From Sandaracinus amylolyticus (GTDB taxonomy: Bacteria > Myxococcota_A > Polyangia > Polyangiales > Sandaracinaceae): 64,000 nucleotides of DNA. A program made the position numbers and the translations under genes. This document shows, one piece after another, positions 45,392 to 52,551 of the stretch; the first letter of the stretch is position 1; each line of letters begins with the position of its first letter. Location: positions 6,448,001 through 6,512,000 of the forward strand of contig NZ_CP070225.1 in NCBI RefSeq assembly GCF_021631985.1, read 5' to 3'. The notes beneath the pieces were generated by a model. It had not been told where the DNA came from and did not search any database. It worked only from the letters and a program-made list of their open reading frames with translations.

Positions 45392-46215
45392 ATGTCCGGC
45401 GACCTCGGTCCCGCGCTGATCGGCGATGACGATCCCGAGCCGATCCTTCCGGGCTATCGCAACATCGTCATCTACTGCGATGAATCAGGGATGCATCGGG
45501 CGCCATACTACGGGTTCGGTTCGCTATGGACCTCGTGGGGATCGCCGCGGCGACCTGAGCGCTACAATCGGCAAGTTGCGGGCACGACACGGTGAACGCA
45601 CGTAGCTACGGCTTCTACGAAGATCTTGTTTCCGAGTTCTTTTCGAAGTCATGGCTGATGTTCCACTGCATCGTATTTCGCCGCGCCGCCGTGAAGGCTG
45701 AGCTTCACAGCAGCCGCGACATTCAGATACGCAAACACTTCGGGATGCTGCTTCGCAAGAAGATCGCCTACTTTTCGAAGGCGGGTGCCGACCGACGGTA
45801 TCGCGTTCGCGTCGATCCACTCCCAACGCGCTACGCGCGCGAGCACGAGGCTGTCGGGAACATCGTCAATGCCCAGCTTCGGAAGGACCTGGGCGATCTA
45901 CGCGACGATCTGGATACTCCGCTGCTTCACGACATCCGCGCGTGTGACTCGGCACGTACCGTCGGAATCCAGGTCTCCGACGTACTGCTGGGTGCAGTGC
46001 TAGCGGCGTGGCAGCAGCAGGTGAGCTCGGCCCCGAAGCTGAAACTCCTCGCGCACGTCGCCTGGCAGCTGGGATGGAACGACCTGCGCTCCGACACGAA
46101 ACCGCACGTTTGGAAGTTCAACGTCTGGCATTTCCTCGGCGCGGGTGAGCCTCGCGAGGTCGACACTCGACCGGTGAAGCTCCGATATCCGATGCCAGTG
46201 TGGCGACCGCGTTGA
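45392..46215 (+). pseudogene. DUF3800 protein, frameshifted
   Basis: The N-terminus (from the ATG at 45392: PGYRNIVIYCDESGMHRAPYYGFGSLW) and the C-terminus (SYGFYEDLVSEFFSKSWLMFHCIVFRR, then RKHFGMLLRKKIAYFSK, AWQLGWNDLRSDTKPHVWKFNVWHF) match one DUF3800 protein, but in different frames. Between about 45540 and 45595 a third frame carries RRGDLSATIGKLRARHGE, so at least two frame changes, and probably a small deletion, occurred. The family has a nuclease-like Asp near its start (YCDESG). It is probably inactive unless sequencing errors are involved. Confidence 0.7.
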
Positions 46216-46367
46216 AGACACAGAGTCTCGCCGACGGCGAACACCGTCGGCATCGGGCTCTCTTCGGACCGCATGACCGTGCCGGGAGCAACATGTCTCG
46301 GACTCTCGTCGCCGAGAGCTGGCGCAAGGAGGCGCCGGCGCGCGAGACGCTCTACGAACTCGGAGCC

Positions 46368-46595
46368 TCAGACTGCTGAAGCGGCCCTCGGTCGCGACTC
46401 ATTCGCAACCAGCACGACTACACCGGCCTGCTCGCAAATCGCGCACAGCGCCCAACGACCTGTCGTGACGCGGAGAGCGGCGTCCTCGTCATCCTGCGGC
46501 GTGCAGAAAGTTCCGGGAAGTCTACGTTCAGCGTGTGCGGTCGCCGCTCCGATTGCGCAAAGTGCGCCGAGCACCAATATTCCCAGGCGTTGCAT
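46368..46595 (-). CDS. Small secreted protein
   Basis: 75 residues, ATG at 46595. Sec signal MQRLGILVLGALCAIGAATAHA with cleavage after AHA. Mature part 53 residues with three cysteines (GTFCTPQDDEDA, WALCAICEQ). No known family. It is 15 bases after the stop of the lipoprotein gene on the same strand, so it may be co-transcribed. Confidence 0.45.
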   Translation of the reverse strand: MQRLGILVLGALCAIGAATAHAERRLPGTFCTPQDDEDAALRVTTGRWALCAICEQAGVVVLVANESRPRAASAV

Positions 46596-46610
46596 TTGAG
46601 TTGAGCTTTC

Positions 46611-46964
46611 CTATTCTGAAGGCCGATCGAATTGCACAGTGAACAACGTACCGATTAACGAGTTACACTCCGGCGTCAGGGTGACGGTTTCGTTCAGCGT
46701 CTGCGTCTGCCCGTTGAATGTAACTGTAATATCATATTCTCCCGGGCCGTCATCGCAGAAGAAGCGTTGACCATCGGAGTTCACGTCGATCGTTCCTGAC
46801 GCTGTCTCGCAATTGACCGTCACGCCCGCCTCGATCGGACTACCGTCCCGAAACCGCGGTTCGACGACGATCGCATGCTCGGACGCACCGCAGTCTGGGC
46901 CGCACCCTGCGGAGAACAGCAAGAGCGCCCATCCGGCACTCGTCGCCCTCGTCACTGTTCGCAT
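46611..46964 (-). CDS. Hypothetical lipoprotein
   Basis: 117 residues, ATG at 46964. Signal ends at the lipobox FSAGC. Then a beta-rich module with Cys (VVEPRFRDGSPIEAGVTVNCETASG, DVNSDGQRFFCDDGPGEYDITVTFNGQTQ, TLTPECNSLIG), which looks like a carboxypeptidase-regulatory or transthyretin-like fold. GC is lower than core (many ATT/AAT codons), consistent with the accessory region. Confidence 0.65.
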   Translation of the reverse strand: MRTVTRATSAGWALLLFSAGCGPDCGASEHAIVVEPRFRDGSPIEAGVTVNCETASGTIDVNSDGQRFFCDDGPGEYDITVTFNGQTQTLNETVTLTPECNSLIGTLFTVQFDRPSE

Positions 46965-47119
46965 ACGTCCTTGTTATCGCGGGTCGGCCCGAGAACTTCA
47001 AGTCAACTGTCACCGCATTCTCATCGGCCGCGCCGAGATCACCCCTGCGGGTGACGGCGTCTGCGCGGAGCGTTCCTACATGACTTCACAGGTCTATCCG
47101 CGCGGTCCGAGGCCGTCCG

Positions 47120-47665
47120 TGTCAAGCGACAGGAAGACCTGACCCCCTTACGCCACTAAAACTGGCCCCCATCACCAGCGGTCATCGGTTCACTTGGTCG
47201 TGGTCGGTCCGCCGAGCAGACCAGCATGCTGCCGCGCTCGTAGCGCCTGGCGACGAGCTGGAAGAACAGGTGCGCGCTGCGACGCTCGAAGGGCAGGTAG
47301 CCGAGCTCATCGATGATCAGGAGCTTCGGCTTCGCGGAGAAGGTCAAACGCTCTGCGAGCTGCCCCTCCGACTCGGCCTTCGCGAGCGCGGCGAGCAGCG
47401 CGGTCGCGCTGACGAAGAGCACGGAGTTGCCTGCTTCGGCGCACGCACGACCGAGCGCGATCGCGGGGTGCGTCTTGCCGACGCCAGGCGGACCGAAGCA
47501 AGACGTTCTCACCTCCGGTGATGAAGCGCCCGGTGGCGAGCTCGCGCACGAGCTTCTGATCGACCGACGGCTGGAAGCGGAAGTCGAACTCGTCGAGCGT
47601 CTTCTGCGCGGGGAAGTTCGCAATCTGGATCGAGCGTTCAGGTCCGCGCGAGCTCCGATCGGTGC
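47120..47665. mobile_element. Remnant of an IS21-family insertion sequence
   Basis: The left end carries an IS21-type terminal inverted repeat (TGTCAAGCGACAGGAAGACC then TGACCCCCTTACGCCAC). An istB-like gene on the minus strand follows, with no istA and no matching right inverted repeat. The element is therefore truncated and not autonomous. Confidence 0.75.
47187..47665 (-). pseudogene. istB: istB-like ATP-binding protein, truncated and frameshifted
   Basis: N-terminal part in one frame (ERSIQIANFPAQKTLDEFDFRFQPSVDQKLVRELATGRF), then, after about a two-base loss near 47505, the other frame continues with GPPGVGKTHPAIALGRACAEAGNSVLFVSATALLAAL, IIDELGYLPFERRSAHLFFQLV and ARRYERGSML. The P-loop and Walker B are readable, but the last third is missing, replaced by sequence leading into the IS end. 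IstB helps IstA transpose IS21 elements. Non-functional here. Confidence 0.78.
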
Positions 47666-47666
47666 G

Positions 47667-48203
47667 CTAGATGGCCCCACAGACCTCGATCATCAGCGTC
47701 CCGCTACCCTGAACGAGATGTTCAGAAGCCGACTCGGATTCGAAGAGGCCGGGCCGCACCACGTGTTCCTCGCGTCCAGCGCACACGCTGCCCCATCCGT
47801 GCAAAGCACCAACCTCTGAGCACCGGCCTTCCCGCAAATGCCACATGCCCGTGATCGCGCGTCCAGGAGGCCGATCGTCGCAGGGTAGGCGCACACGCAT
47901 CACGGCGATGTCCGTGACCTCCTCCGGTATAAGGACGTGGAGTGAGGTTCCAGCGCCGACGGGTCCAAGCTCCTCATCGAACGTCCCGCTCGCCTCGAAA
48001 ATCGCTGACGCGCACCCTCTCGCTGGGATCTGCAGCACCACATCTGCTGCACGGCAAAAGCGGTCGGACGGCACAGCGCTGTCCGACCGCGAGCCTCCAC
48101 CATCGCGCGCGCTGCCAGCATCGGCCTCCCGCTCATGCGACATGTAGCATCCCGCGAGAATCGCGAAGAGGACGCACGCGACGATGGCCCCGCTTGAGTT
48201 CAT
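47667..48203 (-). CDS. Hypothetical lipoprotein
   Basis: 178 residues, ATG at 48203. Signal ends at the lipobox LAGC. Then a Ser/Asp/Gly linker and a beta-rich domain with cysteines (CRAADVVLQIPARGCASAIF, VTDIAVMRVRLPCDDRPPG, REGRCSEVGALHGWGSVC). The start ATG overlaps the stop of the frameshifted upstream gene (ATGA). Function unknown. Moderate GC. Confidence 0.6.
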   Translation of the reverse strand: MNSSGAIVACVLFAILAGCYMSHEREADAGSARDGGGSRSDSAVPSDRFCRAADVVLQIPARGCASAIFEASGTFDEELGPVGAGTSLHVLIPEEVTDIAVMRVRLPCDDRPPGRAITGMWHLREGRCSEVGALHGWGSVCAGREEHVVRPGLFESESASEHLVQGSGTLMIEVCGAI

Positions 48204-48689
48204 GGAGAGGAGATCTGGTACGCGACGACGTCCGAGTTCGTCGGCACGAACACCCGGATTCCATCACGCTTCTCGCACCCAACACCAACCCCGACGGGAA
48301 CGCGAGATTGAACGTCCGGAAATCCACCGTCTCGGGATTTGTCGTTGCCGAGGGCACGCCGCACGCGTGGTCTCCGTCTTCTTCGGTCACGCAGAAGGAC
48401 GCTTCGACGGAATCAGTCTGCGTACGATCCGTCACGATGATCTCTGCGAGATTGAGATTCGTCGCGCTCGTCTGCGTTGCTGAGCCAGGTGCGTTCAGTA
48501 TGGGACAGAAGAACGAGTGCCTACTTCCGTTGTTTGTAAGGCGTCCGGTACGCGAGACATCCTGCTGGTCCTGCGACGGCATGCACATCGCACCCGGGAA
48601 GCGCATGAACGCTGCTGCATGCGCGTACTCGCAGCGATCAACGAGACAGACGATACTGCGATGGCGGCGATGGAATGCGCCTCGGTCAC
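48200..48689 (-). pseudogene. Secreted protein gene, probably frameshifted twice
   Basis: A GTG at 48689 begins a signal-like segment (AIAVSSVSLIAAS), but the continuing protein (YAHAAAFMRFPGAMCMPSQ, then NLAEIIVTDRTQTDSVEASFCVTEEDGDHACG and VDFRTFNLAF) is in another frame, and the C-terminus (VGVGVGCEKRDGIRVFVPTN, SDVVAYQISSP) in a third. That last frame ends in a TGA overlapping the next gene's ATG, so it is the natural end. A disulfide-rich secreted protein of a type frequent in this group. Probably inactivated. Confidence 0.45.
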
Positions 48690-48826
48690 TGCTCACCCCC
48701 GAGTTCTCCGCCAGAGGCAGCGCGAGCGGCGCGCTCGTCCGCCATGGCATTGAGAACGCGGGAGGTGCACCGCGTAGTCCGCCATCCGGAGCTGTTCGAC
48801 GACAACGCTGCCGCGGGCATCGGCCT

Positions 48827-49600
48827 CTAGGCGCTCTCCGAGTTGGCCTCGCCCGGACTCGAGTCGTCCGGCTCCTTCGGCGGATAACCACCGCGCTCAA
48901 GAAACTCGACGAGCATGAGCCCGAGCCACGTCGGGCTCCACTGGCGCGCACTCCCGCAGCGAACCAACCCGAGTTCCGCCAGTCGAGCCCGATGAGTCGA
49001 ACGCTCGTCCCCCGCGCTGCCCGAGTTATCCGAGTAGACCGAGGAGAACGAGATCCCCTTCGATCCCTGCCGCATCTGCCGGATCTCGCGGTAGGAGAGG
49101 CAGAGCTCGTGAACCTCGGGATAGTCGAGCTCCCTCAGGATGCGGAAGAACCGCTTGGTCATCGCGACGCGATGGCTTTCCGGGTCGAAGGCGCTCACCA
49201 GCGCTGCCATCACGACACGCTGCTTCTTGCCTTCGGAACCAAACCAAGCGGCGCTCCACTCTTGGAGGACAGGCACAACGCCGCTCGCCGCCTCGTGAGC
49301 GCCCACTTCCTCCTCAAGAGCGCCGAGCTTCTCGCGAATCCGCGGTTCCGCCCCTGAAAGCGCCTCAGCAGCAAGCAGTTCCTGCGCTTGCGCGAGTCGC
49401 CGGTCCGCTGGCGAGCGAAAGTGCTCCACAGCAAACCCGACCAGCGTCTCGGCGCATCCCGCGAGAGCTCCCAGCCCCGCACCGAGCACCATCGCTTCGG
49501 GACCACCGGGCAGGCTTGTGATCGCACCCGTTAACGCGCCGACGACCGGTTTGCCGGGGCCGCGGTCGGATTCCGTTCCGTCGTGTTCGCTTTCCGTCAT
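48827..49600 (-). CDS. Unknown protein with a Gly-rich hydrophobic segment
   Basis: 257 residues, ATG at 49600. After a polar start it has PGGPEAMVLGAGLGALAGCAETLVGFAVEHF, which may insert in or associate with a membrane. Then comes a long helical part (LAQAQELLAAEALSGAEPRIREKLGALEEEVGAHEAA), RVAMTKRFFRILRELDYPEVHELCLSYREIRQMRQG and a Ser-rich end. No known domain. Composition suggests an accessory gene, perhaps a toxin/effector or a defence component, which is speculation. Confidence 0.6.
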   Translation of the reverse strand: MTESEHDGTESDRGPGKPVVGALTGAITSLPGGPEAMVLGAGLGALAGCAETLVGFAVEHFRSPADRRLAQAQELLAAEALSGAEPRIREKLGALEEEVGAHEAASGVVPVLQEWSAAWFGSEGKKQRVVMAALVSAFDPESHRVAMTKRFFRILRELDYPEVHELCLSYREIRQMRQGSKGISFSSVYSDNSGSAGDERSTHRARLAELGLVRCGSARQWSPTWLGLMLVEFLERGGYPPKEPDDSSPGEANSESA

Positions 49601-49779
49601 GGCGCGAAGACGATAACAGGCAGAAGCGGTGGCCGTGACGCACCGAACCCCTCGTCACAGTGGGCGTCCGAAGCCAGGGACTCGCGCACCTTCTCCGCGA
49701 TGTAGGTGCCGGACGTCCTTTGCTGAGCACAACCGGGACCTACATCGACGGTACCGTGAGCCCGCCAACGCGACCTCGC

Positions 49780-50079
49780 ATGAGAGCTGTTCCGGAGTCG
49801 TCGTCCGACCACGGCGAGGCGACGCTCGCGCGCTGGAGTGAGTGCGTCGACGCATCGGCCAGAGCCGTCGAAGCGCTGCGCATCGCGATCGACGCGTCAC
49901 CTGCTGCGAACGTCGACGCCGCTATGACGCTCTTCGCTGAGGCGCTCCACGCGATGGCCGAAGCGTATCGGCTTCGGCAGTACGACCTCGGCGTGGCGAT
50001 CGCGCATGCGGAGCGCGCACGCAAGCTCGTGCACGCTGCCGACGAGCTACTCCAAGCAGAACGCGCCAAGGCGGGATAG
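49780..50079 (+). CDS. Small helical protein
   Basis: 99 residues, ATG at 49780, with an extended frame reaching 49660. It is almost all helix: LARWSECVDASARAVEALRIAIDASPAANVDAAMTLFAEALHAMAEAYRLRQYDLGVAIAHAERARKLVHAADELLQAERA. It resembles coiled-coil or four-helix-bundle stand-alone proteins. Function unknown. Confidence 0.5.
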   Translation: MRAVPESSSDHGEATLARWSECVDASARAVEALRIAIDASPAANVDAAMTLFAEALHAMAEAYRLRQYDLGVAIAHAERARKLVHAADELLQAERAKAG

Positions 50080-50160
50080 CGGACGCGACGACTGCGGCCG
50101 GTCCGAACGATGAACCGCACTTGGCCCTGCGCAGCTGCGGCGCGCGCTCGGCGCGCGACT

Positions 50161-50199
50161 CACCCGCTCTCGGAGCTCGATCGGATAAGCCTCAGCCAT
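50161..50199 (-). mobile_element. Possible IS630/Tc1-type transposase N-terminal fragment
   Basis: ATG at 50199 followed by AEAYPIELRERV, close to the start of IS630-type transposases (M..aYs.dLRerVv). The similarity ends after 13 residues. Too short to be sure. Confidence 0.25.
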
Positions 50200-50238
50200 C
50201 GGCCAAGCAGATCACCGCGATCGATGTCGCGCAACGGA

Positions 50239-50412
50239 TCAACCGAGACGCACTCTGGGGTTAGGGCCAACCTCCGTCGTCGGACTGAGCACAAACGAGT
50301 CACCGAGGCGTTTGCGAGCCTCGGCAACCCGCTCAGAGAACTCGGCCGGTGAAACGTGTTCACCACCCGGTGCTGCGAGAACGCCATCGAGCGTGCGCGG
50401 ATCGACTGAGGG
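50239..50412 (-). pseudogene. C-terminal gene fragment, unknown
   Basis: A stretch of about 55 codons with natural-looking composition (DPRTLDGVLAAPGGEHVSPA, EFSERVAEARKRLGDSFVLS, TEVGPNPRVRLG) ends in TGA at 50239. There is no start codon, and an in-frame stop lies just before it. It is probably the relic of an older gene. No family recognised. Confidence 0.3.
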
Positions 50413-50415
50413 ATA

Positions 50416-50739
50416 TCACAGACCGGACTGCCCCCACTTCCCGCAAAGTGGGCAGGCGATGCCCGGCAGGGTCCAGCACGCAGTCGGGATGGGGATGTTG
50501 TCGGATGTCGGACTGATTGCGTAGCAGGTGCTCACGTCAGTGTGGATACCGGCAAAACACAGCCCCGTCCACGAACCCCTCTCAGCCATGAGGCGATACC
50601 CGAACTCTAGAACCTCCTGCATGGTCGCGTTCGGATTCTGATCAGGGAAAGTTTGCCACGCCCGGTTCCATGCCGGATGGATCCTTCGATGCTGCCGATA
50701 CGGAATCGTGATGGCCGAAACTCCGACGCCGCCGATCAC
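50416..50739 (-). pseudogene. Possible polymorphic-toxin C-terminal domain remnant
   Basis: ORF of about 107 residues, starting only from a GTG at 50739. ITIPYRQHRRIHPAWNRAWQ, TFPDQNPNATMQEVLEFGYRLMAERG resembles the C-terminal (toxin/HNH-like) regions of myxobacterial DUF2380/TIGR02269-type proteins. The frame immediately upstream reads NPLRQWLAGG in another phase, so a frameshift is likely. Cys in CPLCGKWG. The resemblance is from memory. Confidence 0.35.
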
Positions 50740-50971
50740 CTCCGGCGAGCCACTGCCGCAATGGGTTCACGCACGCCGGATATACGGCTCCCTCAGGTGA
50801 CCGGTAGGGTTAGTCGGCAAGTACACCGTCAGAAGGACGGATCTCGACCGCCGATGACTGACACCATCAGTGCGGTCCGCTCGCGCCTGGCGCGTCCTCC
50901 TCGACGAGCGTGCCCGTTTCTCGATGGTGCAGCACGCGTTCTGCACCCGGCTGCGCGTCGAGCGATGTCGT

Positions 50972-51145
50972 TCATAGGAGTGCGGTCTCACTGCGCCGCC
51001 AGCGACCGCGGGCGATGACCTGCCGGTTCACCGTGGGACCGACGACATCGTCAACGATGCCGAGCTCAGTGACGTCCTTCACCACGCCGCCTTCCTGGCG
51101 CACGATCTCGAGGCAGTGCCGATCGAGGTGCAGCGCCCGAATCAC
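50972..51145 (-). CDS. Small ORF, possible remnant
   Basis: 57 codons from a GTG at 51145 (LHLDRHCLEIVRQEGGVVKD, VTELGIVDDVVGPTVNRQ), ending TGA at 50972. The codon choice is plausible, but no RBS is clear. It may be a fragment of a larger gene. The rest of 50740-50971 shows nothing convincing. Confidence 0.3.
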   Translation of the reverse strand: MIRALHLDRHCLEIVRQEGGVVKDVTELGIVDDVVGPTVNRQVIARGRWRRSETALL

Positions 51146-51151
51146 ATCATT

Positions 51152-51985
51152 TCACGCTGCGCGTGCGAAATCCCGGCGTCGCGTGGGCGCACGGCATGCT
51201 CGCGAGTACGCACTGGGCGTTGTACCCGTGATCTCGCGAAACGCGCGGCTGAAGTGACTCTGGTCGCAATATCCGATTGCGAAAGCTGCCTCGGTGCAGT
51301 CGACGCCCGAAGCGAGAAGATGTCGGGCTCGTGCAATCCGCAGGTGCGCGCGGAAGCGCAGGGGCGGCATCCCGATCTCGCGCTCGAAAATCCGGCAGAG
51401 ATGGCAGCGGTTCAGCTTCACCGAGATCGCGAGCGTGTCGAGATCGAAGTTCCGTTCGAGGTTGCTCTCGATGTATTCGCGCGTCCGCGCCACTCGACCA
51501 TCGATTCGTCCGGCGAACGGCGGCGCGGCGGTCGTTGACGCCAGGGCGCGTCGGTACACGTCGGACGCTGGCGCCCGCGCGTCGCAGACAGGGCCGCGCG
51601 CGGGCGCCCGAACTCGAACCTGCGGCGAACGGCTCGACCCGTCACCGTCCGGCGGAGAGGGAGTCCCGAAGATCACCCGGAATGCCGCGCCGCGCTCGGT
51701 GCGGACTCGCACATGCGCTGAGAGCGGCTCGACCACCAGCACCGCGCCGGCGGGCAGAGTTGCCTCGTGCTCGGCGCCGTTGATGACGTACACGCCGTCG
51801 CTTGCGGCTTGGATCACGAGGCGCTCGGGCCATATGAACGACCAGCATCGCGCGGGTGCGTCAGAGACCTCGAACACCTCGAGTGAGCAGTCGTCCCGGT
51901 CGACGCGGCTCCAGCGGACGGGCGGCACGGCTGAATCGACGACCCCAGAGCTCCGAGCGGCAATCACGAGCGGATGAGGATGCAT
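51152..51985 (-). CDS. AraC-family transcriptional regulator
   Basis: 277 residues, ATG at 51985. The C-terminal 100 residues have two HTH motifs: NFDLDTLAISVKLNRCHLCRIFEREIGMPPLRF and CTEAAFAIGYCDQSHFSRAFREITGTTPSAYSR. The N-terminal part is a cupin-like effector domain (WPERLVIQAASDGVYVINGAEHEATLPAGAVLVVEP). It probably activates the RND operon nearby (52.5-59.4 kb), but no binding site is assigned. Confidence 0.88.
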   Translation of the reverse strand: MHPHPLVIAARSSGVVDSAVPPVRWSRVDRDDCSLEVFEVSDAPARCWSFIWPERLVIQAASDGVYVINGAEHEATLPAGAVLVVEPLSAHVRVRTERGAAFRVIFGTPSPPDGDGSSRSPQVRVRAPARGPVCDARAPASDVYRRALASTTAAPPFAGRIDGRVARTREYIESNLERNFDLDTLAISVKLNRCHLCRIFEREIGMPPLRFRAHLRIARARHLLASGVDCTEAAFAIGYCDQSHFSRAFREITGTTPSAYSRACRAPTRRRDFARAA

Positions 51986-52551
51986 GACTGTTTTCGTCTC
52001 CGGGCGACACCTTCAGCAGTGTCCGTGCCATGCCCGCGAGCATGCGAAATCGGCCGAAAAAGCTCGCCAGCGCAGCATGGGCGAACGAGCGCGTGACCAA
52101 CCTCCATCACTCGATCTCAAAAAGTGGCCTCCACGAGGTATCGCGGGGAGCGTGACAGTCGCCACCAGCGCCCGCGTGCGGCGCGTCAGCTTCGACCGAC
52201 CGGCTCCCGAGCAGCTCGTGCCGCCAGGCCTGCGCAGCTGCCGCGCGCTCGCGCTGCTCGGGGCGTCGGCTCAGGGCGCGAGGCCATTCGAGGCGGCGAT
52301 CTGCGCGGACGACCCCGACCAAGACCGCCCCCCACGAGCTTCGGCGCGGCGGACCCCTGTAGCTGGCGCTCGTGGCGCTCGTCGTCACCGCTCGGTGATC
52401 GCGGTCGGGTCGCGATCGATGGGCTCCACCCGCCGCTCCGGGCGAAGCGGCGGGTGGAAGGGGTCGGGATCAGGGCTACGCTCGCGCCGCCGACGAGCGC
52501 GCCCGATCGGCTCAGGATCGCGCGCTCCGGCGGATACCGGCACTGCGACGT
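51986..52551. other. Non-coding stretch of 566 bases between AraC and RND genes
   Basis: No convincing gene: the long frames here have repetitive Arg/Ala/Ser composition. A perfect 11-bp hairpin (CCACCCGCCGC, 10-base loop, GCGGCGGGTGG) at 52426-52457 is a possible terminator for the minus-strand RND gene, which ends at 52552. The AraC promoter should also lie here. Confidence 0.5.

Noticed and set aside
48133-48951. Continuous minus-strand frame of 272 codons taken as one intact gene
   Set aside because: Only its middle part is protein-like; both ends change to other frames, as shown by the overlap of another frame's stop with the next gene's start.
50110-50352. Plus-strand frame of 80 codons
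   Set aside because: Composition is Arg/Ser-rich without motifs, and the opposite strand here carries more natural fragments.
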